Assembly (NCBI GenBank): GCA_029972135.1 | Contig: CP124755.1 | Span: 1-64,000, forward strand | Origin: Candidatus Thiocaldithrix dubininis | GTDB taxonomy: Bacteria > Pseudomonadota > Gammaproteobacteria > Thiotrichales > Thiotrichaceae | Direction: 5' to 3' | DNA: 64,000 nt | In this document: piece by piece, positions 11,515 to 20,802 of the stretch | Layout of the letters: each line of letters opens with the position of its first letter | Numbering within the stretch: the stretch's first letter is position 1 | Position numbers and translations under genes: made by a program | Notes under the pieces: model-generated | Told to the model about the DNA's origin: nothing | Database searches by the model: none | Seen by the model: only the letters and a program-made list of their open reading frames with translations

Positions 11515-13572
11515 GTGAAACAAACTAACCCCTTATTGAGTCATGCCGACTTACCGGCGTTTTCTGACATTAAACCAGAACAGGTAACACCTGCATTAGA
11601 TCAGGTGTTGCAAACTAATCGGCAATGGTTGGAACAAACCTTAGCTAATAACACCGGTTTCACGTGGAACAATTTGGTTACACCACTGAATGAAGCAGGT
11701 AATCGTTTAGAGCGTATGTGGTCGCCCGTCAGCCACATGAATGCCGTTGTCAATACCGACGAATTACGTAAAGCCTATAATGCTAATTTGCCTAAATTGA
11801 GTGACTATCATACTGAGATTGGGCAAAACGAAGTGTTATATAATGCGATTAAAAGCATTCGTGAAACTGAACAGGGCTTAAATGCTGCCCAACTTAAAGA
11901 TTTAGATGACAGCTTACTTAGCTTTAAATTATCGGGAATTGGCTTACCAGCCGAGCAAAAAGCACGTTTTAAAGACTTAAACCAACAGCTTTCGCAACTT
12001 AATTCCAAGTTTTCCGACAATGTGTTGGATGCAACCAATGCTTGGTCAAAACATATTACGGATGTGCAAGACTTAGAGGGCTTACCTGAATCTGCTTTAG
12101 AAATGGCAGCGCAAACAGCACAACAGCGAGGGCTAGACGGTTGGGTAATTACCTTGCATTTTCCGTCTTATATTGCGGTAATGACTTATGCCAACAACCG
12201 GCAATTACGCGAAGAATTATATCAAGCTTATACCACGCGTGCTTCTGAACTAGGCGCAAATCCCGAATGGGATAATACGCAAGTGATGCAAGACATCTTG
12301 CAATTGCGGCGGGAAGAAGCCCAGTTGTTGGGATATGCAACTTATGCGGATTTATCGTTAGCCACTAAAATGGCAGAAAATCCACAAGCAGTTTTGAGCT
12401 TTTTAGAAGATTTGGCACAACGTAGTAAACCGTTTGCAGAGCAAGAATTTGCAGAAATACAGGCGTTTGCACGTGAGCATTATGGCTTAGAACAAGTAAA
12501 AGTTTGGGATGTGCCGTATATTAGTGAGAAAATCAAACAAGCGCGTTTTGATTTTTCAGAAGAAGATTTAAAGCCCTATTTTCCAGCCGACTGTGTTATT
12601 GAGGGTTTATTTAGCCTAGTTCAGCAATTGTTTGGTATTCATATTCAGCAAGTTACTGAAGGCGTAGATTTATGGCATTCCGATGTACGCTTTTATCATG
12701 TGTATGATAAGCAGGGGCAATTACAGGCTAAATTTTATTTGGATTTGTATGCACGCCAACATAAACGCGGTGGCGCTTGGATGAGCGATTTCTGTGGTCG
12801 TTTTCAACGTGCTGAAGGTTTGCAAATTCCAGTGGCATTTATGACCTGTAACAGTGCCGCGCCAGTTGGGGATAAGCCTGCCTTGTTTACACATGATGAA
12901 GTGGTAACGTTGTTCCATGAGTTTGGGCACGGTTTGCATCATATGCTGACACAAGTGGATTACCCAGATATTGCGGGTATTAATGGCGTGGAATGGGATG
13001 CAGTCGAATTGCCCAGTCAGTTTATGGAAAACTGGTGTTGGGAGCGCTCGGTATTGAATCGTATTTCAGGGCATTGGCAAACGGGTGAGCCGATTCCCGA
13101 CGATTTATACGATAAAATGCAAGCAGCACGGCATTTTCAAACGGCAATGGCAACGGTACGTCAATTAGAATTTGCCATTTTCGATATGCGTTTGCATATG
13201 GATGCACAAGCCGCTGAAGCTGGTCGAGCACAAGCGTTATTAAACGAAGTACGCCAGCAAGTGGCGGTTGTGCCTTACCCTGCTTTCAATCGCATGGCTA
13301 ATACCTTTACGCATGTTTTTGCCGGTGGTTATGCAGCGGGTTATTACAGCTATAAATGGGCAGAAGTATTATCCGCAGATGCCTTTGCGCGCTTTGAAGA
13401 AGAAGGCTTATTTGATGCAGGTGTCGGTGAAGCCTTCTTACAAGAAGTATTGCAAGTGGGTGGCTCACGTTCTGCGATGGAGTCGTTTATCGCATTCAGA
13501 GGTCGTAAACCACAAGTGGATGCTTTATTACGGCATAGCGGTTTGACCGAAAGCAACGAGCAAGCTGCATGA
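11515..13572 (+). CDS. prlC: Oligopeptidase A (M3 family zinc metallopeptidase)
   Basis: This is a cytoplasmic thimet-type oligopeptidase that degrades short peptides, including cleaved signal peptides. The zinc site HEFGHGLHHM (HExxH, about residue 460) and a downstream glutamate in the ELPSQFMENW segment are present. The 685-residue length matches E. coli OpdA/PrlC. A TTG at 11503 overlapping the gyrB stop also opens the frame, but the GTG at 11515 is preceded by GAGG with 6-bp spacing and is preferred. The end overlaps the xthA start (ATGA), so the two are probably translationally coupled. Confidence 0.92.
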   Translation: MKQTNPLLSHADLPAFSDIKPEQVTPALDQVLQTNRQWLEQTLANNTGFTWNNLVTPLNEAGNRLERMWSPVSHMNAVVNTDELRKAYNANLPKLSDYHTEIGQNEVLYNAIKSIRETEQGLNAAQLKDLDDSLLSFKLSGIGLPAEQKARFKDLNQQLSQLNSKFSDNVLDATNAWSKHITDVQDLEGLPESALEMAAQTAQQRGLDGWVITLHFPSYIAVMTYANNRQLREELYQAYTTRASELGANPEWDNTQVMQDILQLRREEAQLLGYATYADLSLATKMAENPQAVLSFLEDLAQRSKPFAEQEFAEIQAFAREHYGLEQVKVWDVPYISEKIKQARFDFSEEDLKPYFPADCVIEGLFSLVQQLFGIHIQQVTEGVDLWHSDVRFYHVYDKQGQLQAKFYLDLYARQHKRGGAWMSDFCGRFQRAEGLQIPVAFMTCNSAAPVGDKPALFTHDEVVTLFHEFGHGLHHMLTQVDYPDIAGINGVEWDAVELPSQFMENWCWERSVLNRISGHWQTGEPIPDDLYDKMQAARHFQTAMATVRQLEFAIFDMRLHMDAQAAEAGRAQALLNEVRQQVAVVPYPAFNRMANTFTHVFAGGYAAGYYSYKWAEVLSADAFARFEEEGLFDAGVGEAFLQEVLQVGGSRSAMESFIAFRGRKPQVDALLRHSGLTESNEQAA

Positions 13573-14336
13573 AAATAGCCACGTGGAATGTGAATTCACT
13601 GCGAGTCCGTTTACCGCATTTGCTTCAGTGGTTGGCTGCGAATCAGCCCGACATTGTAGCCTTGCAAGAAACCAAAGTAGTGGATGAACAATTTCCACAG
13701 GCTGAATTAAGTGCGGCGGGTTACTATGCCGTATTTGCCGGGCAGAAAACCTATAATGGGGTGGCGATTTTATCTAAATCGCCCGCCACCGAGGTTATAA
13801 GTGACATTCCAACCTTGGACGATCCACAACGCCGGATCTTAGCAGCGACTATTCAAGGTATTCGTGTTGTGAATCTTTATGTCGTCAACGGTTCAGAAGT
13901 TGGCTCTGAAAAATATGCTTATAAGTTGGATTGGTTAACGAAGGTAACGGCTTGGTTACAAACTCAAGCGGCTACTTATCCACAGCTTGTGGTATTGGGT
14001 GATTTTAATATTGCGCCAACAGATGCTGATGTTCATAACCCCAAAACGTGGCAGGGCAAGATTTTATGTTCTGAGCCTGAGCGTGACGCTTTAAGCAGAA
14101 TACAAGCATTAGGTATTGCCGACTGCTTCCGTTTATTTGAGCAAACGGACAAGAGCTTTAGCTGGTGGGATTATCGCGGTGGTGGTTTTCGGCGCAATCA
14201 AGGTTTACGTATTGATCTGATTTTGGCAAGCGCTGCCTTAGCTGAGCGTTGTGAGCGTTGTGTGATTGATAAAGAGCCTCGTACTTGGGAACAACCTTCT
14301 GACCATACGCCTGTCATAGCGGAATTTAAACTATGA
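13569..14336 (+). CDS. xthA: Exodeoxyribonuclease III
   Basis: This is an AP endonuclease and 3'-5' exonuclease of base-excision repair, in the exonuclease-endonuclease-phosphatase fold. Visible signatures are IATWNVNSLRVRLPH (start), ALQETKV with the metal-binding Glu, GDFNIAPTDADVHNP, and the C-terminal SDHTPV with the catalytic Asp-His pair. The 255-residue length is normal. It overlaps the upstream peptidase gene and the downstream small membrane-protein gene by 4 bp each, indicating a coupled operon. A perfect DnaA box occurs at 13976-13984. Confidence 0.94.
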   Translation: MKIATWNVNSLRVRLPHLLQWLAANQPDIVALQETKVVDEQFPQAELSAAGYYAVFAGQKTYNGVAILSKSPATEVISDIPTLDDPQRRILAATIQGIRVVNLYVVNGSEVGSEKYAYKLDWLTKVTAWLQTQAATYPQLVVLGDFNIAPTDADVHNPKTWQGKILCSEPERDALSRIQALGIADCFRLFEQTDKSFSWWDYRGGGFRRNQGLRIDLILASAALAERCERCVIDKEPRTWEQPSDHTPVIAEFKL

Positions 14337-14797
14337 AAACCTGGGCACTATATGGATTTGTGTTTCTGCTTGCGTTAATTGTGGCATCGGGCGGCTTTTG
14401 GTATTGGCAAACACAATCACAACAAGCAGCAGAATTAAGCCTACAAGTACCCTGTGACTTGCGTAAAGCGGCATGTACTGCAAGCGACTCGGCGGGGCAT
14501 AGTGTTCAGTTTAGTATCACGCCCACTACGATACCCTTAATGCAGGAATTAACCCTACGTGTACAGGTACAGCAATTACTCGCTGTGCAAACAATAGGCG
14601 TAAAAATTGATGGGTTAAATATGTATATGGGTTATCAATATGCTAAACTGGAAGCTGTCGATCAGCACCATTATCAAGGCAAATTAATTCTACCCGTTTG
14701 TACTGAAGCGCATATGCAATGGCAAGCCAGCGTATTGATTAATACCCCTGAGCAAACGTACCGTGCTGCTTTTCCGTTTGATACGTTTCGTCAATAA
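14333..14797 (+). CDS. Membrane-anchored hypothetical protein
   Basis: I do not recognise a named function. The 154-residue protein has one N-terminal membrane segment (ALYGFVFLLALIVASGGFWYW, written here across residues 5-25) followed by a periplasmic domain of mostly beta strands. Three cysteines (VPCDLRKAAC, PVCTEAH) could form disulphides. The start overlaps the xthA stop (ATGA), and parE begins 18 bp after its end, so it belongs to the same transcription unit. It resembles small periplasmic FixH-like or copper-related beta-sandwich proteins only loosely. Confidence 0.7.
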   Translation: MKTWALYGFVFLLALIVASGGFWYWQTQSQQAAELSLQVPCDLRKAACTASDSAGHSVQFSITPTTIPLMQELTLRVQVQQLLAVQTIGVKIDGLNMYMGYQYAKLEAVDQHHYQGKLILPVCTEAHMQWQASVLINTPEQTYRAAFPFDTFRQ

Positions 14798-14815
14798 CCA
14801 CTATTTAAGATAAGC

Positions 14816-16711
14816 ATGAGCACTAATACCTATAATGCCGCATCGATTGAAGTGTTAACTGGGCTTGACCCAGTGCGTAAACGTCCGGGAATGTATACCG
14901 ATACCACACGCCCTAATCATCTTGCGCAAGAGGTGATTGATAATAGTGTGGATGAGGCGTTAGCGGGTCATGCTAATCTAATTGAAGTCAGTTTATTTGC
15001 CGATGGTTCATTAGCTGTTACCGATAATGGGCGGGGTATGCCGGTGGATATTCATCCAGAACAAGGCAAGCCCGGCGTAGAAGTTATTTTATGCACCTTA
15101 CATGCAGGCGGTAAATTCTCTGATCAAAATTACCAGTTTTCCGGCGGTTTACACGGCGTAGGCGTTTCGGTCGTTAATGCCTTGTCTAAGCGATTAGACG
15201 TGACCATTAAGCGTAATGCGCAAACTTATCGGATGAGCTTTGCAGATGGCAATAAAGTCTCTGAGTTAGACGTCATTGGCAAAGCAGGCAAACGCGAAAC
15301 GGGTACAACAGTACATTTCTGGCCGGATGCAAGCTATTTTGATACGGCAAAATTTTCGGTTAATAAACTCAAATATACATTACGCGCCAAAGCGGTTTTG
15401 TGTCCGGGTTTACGCATTCGCTTTCATGATTTATCGGGTACAGAAGCGGACAGTAGCGAATGGTATTACGAAAACGGCTTGCGCGATTATTTGCGGGAAG
15501 CGGTAAATGAATTTATTACCCTGCCCGAACAACCCTTTACAGGCAGTCTAAAAGCTGAACGGGAAGCTTTAGATTGGGCTTTGCTTTGGTTGCCAGAAGG
15601 TGGCGAAGCGATTCAAGAAAGCTATGTTAATCTCATTCCCACTGTACAAGGTGGCACGCATGTGAATGGCTTGCGGACTGGGGTGACTGAAGCCTTGCGT
15701 GATTATTGTGAGTTTCGCAATTTATTACCACGCGGCGTCAAGCTAACACCGGATGATGTCTGGGAAAATATTGCGTTTGTGCTGTCGTTCAAAATGCAAG
15801 AACCGCAATTTGCCGGACAAACCAAAGAGCGCTTATCTTCACGCGAAGCCGCCAGTTTTATAAGTGCGGCAATTAAAGATGCTTTTAGTTTATACCTGAA
15901 TCAACATACAGAGATTGGCGACCAATTAGCCCAGTTTGCCATTAGCAATGCGAATCGGCGGCAACGCGCTAGCAAAAAGGTTATTCGTAAGCGGGTAACA
16001 GCGGGACCTGCGCTTCCCGGTAAATTAGCCGATTGCGCCTCACAAGATATTAATCGCACTGAATTGTTTTTAGTAGAAGGTGATTCAGCAGGCGGCTCTG
16101 CTAAGCAAGCACGGGATCGTGAATTTCAAGCCATTATGCCGTTACGCGGTAAAATTCTAAACACTTGGGAAGTCGATCCTGAACAGGTATTAGCGTCGCA
16201 AGAGGTGCATGATATTTCGGTAGCGATTGGTGTTGAACCGGGTACAGATGATTTAAGCCAATTGCGTTATGGCAAAGTCTGTATTTTAGCCGATGCGGAT
16301 TCAGATGGTGCACACATTGCCACGCTGCTTTGTGCGTTATTTGTTAAGCACTTCCGCCCCCTTGTGAAAGCCGGTCACGTCTTTATTGCTATGCCGCCGT
16401 TATACCGTATTGATATTGGCAAGGATGTGTATTACGCCTTAGACGAAGCCGAAAAGCAGGCACGTTTAGATATTCTGGCGGCGGAAAAGAAGCGTGGCAC
16501 GATTACCGTCACGCGTTTTAAAGGCTTGGGGGAAATGAACCCACTGCAATTACGTGAAACCACTATTTCGCCAGATACGCGTCGTTTAGTGCAATTGCGA
16601 ATTGATGAGGATGAGGCGACCGATAGTTTGATGGATATGTTATTGGCAAAAAAGCGGGCATCTGACCGTAAATACTGGCTGGAAACCAAGGGTAATTTAG
16701 CCAGCATCTAA
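14816..16711 (+). CDS. parE: DNA topoisomerase IV subunit B
   Basis: ParE is the ATPase subunit of topoisomerase IV, which unlinks daughter chromosomes. The GHKL motifs (EVIDNSVDEALAG, DNGRGMPVDIH, GGLHGVGVSVVNALS) and TOPRIM motifs ([31 protein letters not shown]) are present. At 631 residues it lacks the large TOPRIM insert of the window's GyrB, and the absence of a gyrase-type extra domain identifies it as ParE. The partner parC is not in the window. Confidence 0.95.
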   Translation: MSTNTYNAASIEVLTGLDPVRKRPGMYTDTTRPNHLAQEVIDNSVDEALAGHANLIEVSLFADGSLAVTDNGRGMPVDIHPEQGKPGVEVILCTLHAGGKFSDQNYQFSGGLHGVGVSVVNALSKRLDVTIKRNAQTYRMSFADGNKVSELDVIGKAGKRETGTTVHFWPDASYFDTAKFSVNKLKYTLRAKAVLCPGLRIRFHDLSGTEADSSEWYYENGLRDYLREAVNEFITLPEQPFTGSLKAEREALDWALLWLPEGGEAIQESYVNLIPTVQGGTHVNGLRTGVTEALRDYCEFRNLLPRGVKLTPDDVWENIAFVLSFKMQEPQFAGQTKERLSSREAASFISAAIKDAFSLYLNQHTEIGDQLAQFAISNANRRQRASKKVIRKRVTAGPALPGKLADCASQDINRTELFLVEGDSAGGSAKQARDREFQAIMPLRGKILNTWEVDPEQVLASQEVHDISVAIGVEPGTDDLSQLRYGKVCILADADSDGAHIATLLCALFVKHFRPLVKAGHVFIAMPPLYRIDIGKDVYYALDEAEKQARLDILAAEKKRGTITVTRFKGLGEMNPLQLRETTISPDTRRLVQLRIDEDEATDSLMDMLLAKKRASDRKYWLETKGNLASI

Positions 16712-16810
16712 TCATTAAAAAAAATTTGAAATTTTTGCGATTACCCCCGTAAAGATTTTGAGGCTGTGCCGTCTGTAGCTATAGAACCGAATAGAACAGA
16801 GAGCAGCTTT

Positions 16811-17629
16811 ATGAATGCACAAATCAAACTTGTCTTATTAATCGCAGGTTTAATTACCCTGAATAGCAATGCCCGCGCTGAACAAGCTTGCAGTACTTAT
16901 GCCGAAAAAGCGGTAAATCAATATAACACTCAACAACAAGCCAGTTGTCACTTGGGCGGTTTACGTTGGAACAATGACCAATACGGGCAACAAGCATGGT
17001 GTAACAGCGCACACGCTGAAGTGGTGGATACGGAGCAATTTGCGCGTAGTCGTACCCTGTTAAGTTGTATTGCAAACGGCACAGTGGTGGATATGGACGA
17101 TATGGATAAAGCGGTCTGGACATTGGATAGCGAACTCATGTCGGCCGCCGCACGCGGCGATACCGCCCGCATGCTACAAGTGATTGCCGCAGGCGCGAAC
17201 TTTACGCAGAAAGGCGAAACTTTAATGGTGAAAGCGATTAATCAAAAGGATTATGAGCTGATGCAAGTCTTACTGCGTTTGGGTGTACCGCTAACCGCAC
17301 AGGGTAAAAATCCATTAGGGCGCATGAGCTATTACAGTTCCACTGATCCAGCAGAATTACAAATGTTGGAGTGGTTATTGAAAAATGGTCTAAGCCCAAA
17401 CGATGCCACGGAAAACCCGTATTCGCCGTTATATTATGCGGTTAAGCATAACAATGACCAAGCTGTGCGTGTGTTACTGCGCTATGCGGCTAATCCCAAC
17501 ATGAACCGCACGGGTTATACCGATTGCAGTATGGCACTGCCTTTAGATATAGCTATCAGCCAAGGCAATGATGCAATGGTGACCCAATTACGACGCGCAG
17601 GTGCTTATACACAAACTAATTGTCGCTAA
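16811..17629 (+). CDS. Secreted ankyrin-repeat protein
   Basis: The 272-residue protein has an N-terminal signal peptide (IKLVLLIAGLITLNSNARA) and then a short Cys-containing region (about 22-90). Four or so ankyrin repeats follow (ELMSAAARGDTARMLQVIAAG, DYELMQVLLRLGVPL, SPLYYAVKHNNDQAVRVLL, LPLDIAISQGNDAMVTQLR). It is probably a periplasmic protein-binding scaffold; the partner is unknown. The frame extends to 16766, but ATG 16811 places the signal peptide at the N-terminus. Its stop codon overlaps that of the convergent FGE-domain gene. Confidence 0.8.
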   Translation: MNAQIKLVLLIAGLITLNSNARAEQACSTYAEKAVNQYNTQQQASCHLGGLRWNNDQYGQQAWCNSAHAEVVDTEQFARSRTLLSCIANGTVVDMDDMDKAVWTLDSELMSAAARGDTARMLQVIAAGANFTQKGETLMVKAINQKDYELMQVLLRLGVPLTAQGKNPLGRMSYYSSTDPAELQMLEWLLKNGLSPNDATENPYSPLYYAVKHNNDQAVRVLLRYAANPNMNRTGYTDCSMALPLDIAISQGNDAMVTQLRRAGAYTQTNCR

Positions 17630-18825
17630 CGTGCTACCCGAAAACCATACAGGTAACTGCGTTCCAGCGTACTCCCTGAACTCCGGTACGCTGAACGTAT
17701 GCTGGGCGGATGGTTATCCCAACCGCCGCCACGGCGTACCTTTACATTCTGTTCTGGGCAATCCGCCTGATAACTATTACTCCAACAGGTATCCACCCAT
17801 TCCCACACATTACCGGCCATGTCATGCAAACCAAAACTGTTTCCCGCAAATTGACCCGCAGGGGCGGTGTATTCCCATTTATCAGCTCCCTCCACACCTT
17901 GGGAATTGGCAAATGCATGGCTGGGCTGGCTGCCCCAAAAGAAAGCGGTCGCTTTACCTGCCCGGGCAGCATATTCCCACTCGGCTTCGGTCGGAAGCCG
18001 GTAATGTGATTGGGTTTCCTGATTTAACCACTGGATATAAGCTTGCGTATCCAACCAACTGATACACACCACCGGATGATTGTCGGTTTGTGCAAAGCCC
18101 GGATTGCGCCAATTACGGGTTTTATCAATCAACCAATTGCCTTTACGTTGTGGGTCTTGCACCGTACAGCCTTGTTGATTTTGCTCAGCAGTAGTTAAGT
18201 AATGGCTGGCTTCAACGAAATGCTTAAACTGCCCCACCGTTACTTCATATTTGCCTAATTCAAATGCTGCAACCGTTACTTCATGCGCTGGAAATTCATT
18301 GTCACGGCAACCGCCTACTACATCATCCCAGCCTGCACTACAGCCCATTACAAACTGCCCCGCTGGAATGCTTAACATAGTTGGTAAAGCGGCAATAGGT
18401 TTAACATTGATGCTGGTTTGAGGTGCGGGGGCGATATTTGCGTGGCTACTTAAGGAGCCAGTTGCAGCAAGGTTATGCGTTGGAATAGACGGTTGCGCCT
18501 GTATCGGTACAGCATTGGATGTAGATTGTGCATGTTGATAAGTTAGCCACAGACTAGCGCTAAATATGCCCAGCATTGCTAAGCCCAATAAGCCAATTTT
18601 AAACACATGGCGCTGGCGTTGTTGCTTTACATTATTTACATACCAATAAAAGGCTTCAGCTTGTTCGGGGGTTAAGCTGGTTTGCCCCTGCTTGGCATAA
18701 CGCCACAATAACGCTTGACGTAATTCATCTGCTGCTTGTTCATTGGCATTTGCGGGGTTGGGCAAACGTTTCCCTGAAAACACTTCATCCCATTGTTGTT
18801 CATCATGCTGATCAGCTTGCGTCAT
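17626..18825 (-). CDS. Membrane-anchored formylglycine-generating-enzyme-like (SUMF1/FGE) protein
   Basis: The 399-residue protein has a cytoplasmic N-terminal segment (about 1-80), one membrane helix (KIGLLGLAMLGIFSASLWLTY, near 85-105), a Ser/Ala/Thr-rich linker and a C-terminal FGE-sulfatase domain. That domain has MLSIPAGQFVMGC, EVTVAAFELGKYEVTVGQF, RLPTEAEWEYAARAG, GNVWEWVDTC and RRGGGWDNHPPSIRSAYR. Many bacterial members are not true sulfatase activators but ligand-binding or signalling modules. The gene lies 12 bp after an ECF sigma-factor gene, and its cytoplasmic tail could hold that sigma factor in the manner of an anti-sigma factor; that is inference. Confidence 0.82.
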   Translation of the reverse strand: MTQADQHDEQQWDEVFSGKRLPNPANANEQAADELRQALLWRYAKQGQTSLTPEQAEAFYWYVNNVKQQRQRHVFKIGLLGLAMLGIFSASLWLTYQHAQSTSNAVPIQAQPSIPTHNLAATGSLSSHANIAPAPQTSINVKPIAALPTMLSIPAGQFVMGCSAGWDDVVGGCRDNEFPAHEVTVAAFELGKYEVTVGQFKHFVEASHYLTTAEQNQQGCTVQDPQRKGNWLIDKTRNWRNPGFAQTDNHPVVCISWLDTQAYIQWLNQETQSHYRLPTEAEWEYAARAGKATAFFWGSQPSHAFANSQGVEGADKWEYTAPAGQFAGNSFGLHDMAGNVWEWVDTCWSNSYQADCPEQNVKVRRGGGWDNHPPSIRSAYRSSGSTLERSYLYGFRVAR

Positions 18826-18837
18826 ACGTTGCCCCCA

Positions 18838-19428
18838 TTAACATAATGCCTGCCTTAATTGCCGTACTCGTTCGCGTAATAAGGATAAACGCTTAGCAAT
18901 TGCGCCTGTGCTGCGTCCCGTTTGCGCTGCAATTTCTTCATTACTATTACCCAAAGCATACGCGGTATAAATTTGCATATCTTCAACGCCAGTTATTTGC
19001 TGCTCAATGTGTTGGAACACATGCTCCAAACAATCAGTTTCTAAAAATAGATTTTCTGGGTTAGGGGTTGTAACGGCATAGCTGGCTTCTAATGCAATCA
19101 AGTCGCCATTTGGGCTTTCTACCAAGGTTTGCACTTGCTGTATTTGACGGCGTAAATGATCAATATATTCATTACGCACAATGGTAAATAACCAGCCCGC
19201 GCAATTGGTCTGAACTTGGCTGTGTTTGCTTAATAGTTTAAGGGCGACTTCTTGTAATACTTCTTGCTGATCGGCTTGGCTTAGCGGCTGTAATTTATAA
19301 GTACAATACTGAATATAACGCTGCAAACTGGATAATAACTTTGCACCTTTATCGCCCCGTTGCCGCACGAAATTCTCCAGCATTTGTTGGCATTCAATTT
19401 CAGATAAGGAAGGGGCGCAAGTGGACAA
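18838..19428 (-). CDS. ECF-type RNA polymerase sigma factor
   Basis: The 196-residue protein has a sigma-70 region 2 (YIQYCTYKL through EVLQEVALKLLSKH, then AGWLFTIVRNEYIDHLRR) and a region 4 helix-turn-helix (YALGNSNEEIAAQTGRSTGAIAKRLSLLRERVRQL). An acidic linker joins them. This is the usual layout of extracytoplasmic-function sigma factors. It is co-directional and 12 bp upstream of the membrane FGE-domain protein, its likely membrane partner. The target genes are unknown. Confidence 0.85.
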   Translation of the reverse strand: MSTCAPSLSEIECQQMLENFVRQRGDKGAKLLSSLQRYIQYCTYKLQPLSQADQQEVLQEVALKLLSKHSQVQTNCAGWLFTIVRNEYIDHLRRQIQQVQTLVESPNGDLIALEASYAVTTPNPENLFLETDCLEHVFQHIEQQITGVEDMQIYTAYALGNSNEEIAAQTGRSTGAIAKRLSLLRERVRQLRQALC

Positions 19429-19512
19429 AGGCAGCCTTAGTTTGCAATTAATCTCGTAGAAAAGTTTAGTTGCTCTGCCAAGCGCTTGCTAGGCATTTCG
19501 ATACACGTAGGC

Positions 19513-19546
19513 AAACTAGCTTATAAACGAATTTATAAGCTAGTTT
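19513..19546 (-). terminator. Hairpin terminator after the SnoaL-like lipoprotein gene
   Basis: A perfect 15-bp stem (19513-19527 with 19532-19546) closes a 4-nt loop, 16 bp beyond the lipoprotein stop. The arms end in runs of A or T on both strands. Confidence 0.7.
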
Positions 19547-19562
19547 TACCAACTAGATTGCT

Positions 19563-20084
19563 TTAATGATGAGACGCTTGCGCGGAACTACTGGCTTTCT
19601 CTGGCATAGCGGAAGAATGGTGGCTGGTAATGAGCCATTGTTTACCATCCCAAGCATAAGTATATGAATAACGTGCTTGCACATCTTGCCCGGTTTTGCC
19701 CATATGAAACGTATATAAACCTGCATCAAACGCAGTATTACAGCCAACCTGAATATGACGTTGCGTAACTTTTCCCGCCGGTTTTAATGCTAAGAAATGA
19801 TTGAAGTAGTCTTCTTTTTCAGCAGCGCTATAACGGGGCTTATTAGAAACCGTTGGCAGTAATATAGATTTAGTAGCGTAATTTGCGACAACTTTTTTAG
19901 AATCGCCGGTTTGTAAGGCATTATTCCAGCGATCAAATAACCCCGCAATTTCAGCTTCGGTGGTTGCTTTACAAGGATTATTGTTCGTAGTGACTGAACT
20001 TGTGTTAGCACTATTTTCCGGTGTAGTAGAACACGCTGTGAGCGTTAAGAAAGTTAGGCTTAATAAACTAATAACCTTTAGCAT
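19563..20084 (-). CDS. SnoaL/NTF2-like (SgcJ/EcaC family) lipoprotein
   Basis: The 173-residue protein has a lipoprotein signal peptide ending LTLTAC (Cys18). A single alpha+beta-barrel NTF2-like domain of the DUF4440/SgcJ type follows: EAEIAGLFDRWNNALQTGDSKKVVANYA, SAAEKEDYFNHFL, and the C-terminal YTYAWDGKQWLITSHHSS. It ends in an Ala/Ser tail. Members bind small ligands or act as association domains; no catalytic role can be assigned. It is a stand-alone gene closed by a strong hairpin. Confidence 0.78.
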   Translation of the reverse strand: MLKVISLLSLTFLTLTACSTTPENSANTSSVTTNNNPCKATTEAEIAGLFDRWNNALQTGDSKKVVANYATKSILLPTVSNKPRYSAAEKEDYFNHFLALKPAGKVTQRHIQVGCNTAFDAGLYTFHMGKTGQDVQARYSYTYAWDGKQWLITSHHSSAMPEKASSSAQASHH

Positions 20085-20183
20085 AGTGACTCTCCTATTG
20101 GGCAGTTAATAATCAATAGGAAGACTAGCATTAGTCATTTAACAGTTAGGCTATTTCCCTAGAAAATGACAATAAAAATGGAA

Positions 20184-20206
20184 GGCTTATTAATAACTAA
20201 TAAGCC
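20184..20206 (-). terminator. Terminator of the btuB operon
   Basis: GGCTTATTA (20184-20192) pairs with TAATAAGCC (20198-20206) around a 5-nt loop. On the minus strand it is followed by a T-rich stretch (TTCCATTTTTATTG). It lies 14 bp beyond the btuM-like stop. Confidence 0.7.
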
Positions 20207-20219
20207 CTATTCATTGAAC

Positions 20220-20777
20220 TTAAACGGCTTTTCTTATTTGGCTATATTGCATAGCGATTTGAACTAATGCTGCAATTGCTACATAAAAAACAGTGGTCGC
20301 TAAATAATTTGGGAAATATTGCACTATGGATTGTGCATAGTGTAACGCGGGCATTTTCGAGAAATAACCGGCAAATGCATAGAAGCCAAGGTTACTAATG
20401 ACAAAGCTTAATAATGTACCGCTGATAACGGCTGTGCCTAATACGCTAAATTTTTGCCAAGGACTTGTAAGACTTTGCTTGGCAAACCAACGTCCACTCG
20501 CCCATAACGCAGCATAGGCAATAAAGGTGAAACCATATGCGGGTGTAAAGCAATAATTGGATACTGAGCCGTTGCTAATAACAGTATAGTCAATGGCAAA
20601 TGCGGCTAACCAAAATACCGGATAAGCCCATAAGGGACGTAAATACGCGCCGACTAAGAAGAAAATAGCCCAAGACGCATCTTGTATATGATTCACGATA
20701 TGGCTACGGGTTAATAACATTGCAACCAGCAATGCAGCGCCGACTAACCATTGTTGTTTATTCGATAATGTGCTCAT
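20220..20777 (-). CDS. BtuM-like vitamin B12 membrane transporter
   Basis: This is a 185-residue, very hydrophobic protein with about six membrane helices. It resembles BtuM, the solitary ECF-type S-component that imports cobalamin across the inner membrane in Gram-negative bacteria lacking BtuCD. Supporting features are the size, the N-terminal DASWAIFFLVGAYLR segment, and a single cysteine (Cys76, in SNYCFTPAYGF). That Cys sits where BtuM has its cobalt-coordinating Cys. The gene lies 25 bp after btuB, under the same cobalamin riboswitch and before a shared terminator. No EcfA/EcfT or BtuCDF genes are nearby. The family call is from memory of its features. Confidence 0.65.
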   Translation of the reverse strand: MSTLSNKQQWLVGAALLVAMLLTRSHIVNHIQDASWAIFFLVGAYLRPLWAYPVFWLAAFAIDYTVISNGSVSNYCFTPAYGFTFIAYAALWASGRWFAKQSLTSPWQKFSVLGTAVISGTLLSFVISNLGFYAFAGYFSKMPALHYAQSIVQYFPNYLATTVFYVAIAALVQIAMQYSQIRKAV

Positions 20778-20802
20778 AGAAACTCCTAAAGCAAATGAGC
20801 GA

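Noticed and set aside
17601-18062. 153-codon frame on the plus strand across the FGE gene
   Set aside because: It is antisense to a well-supported protein with ordered FGE motifs.
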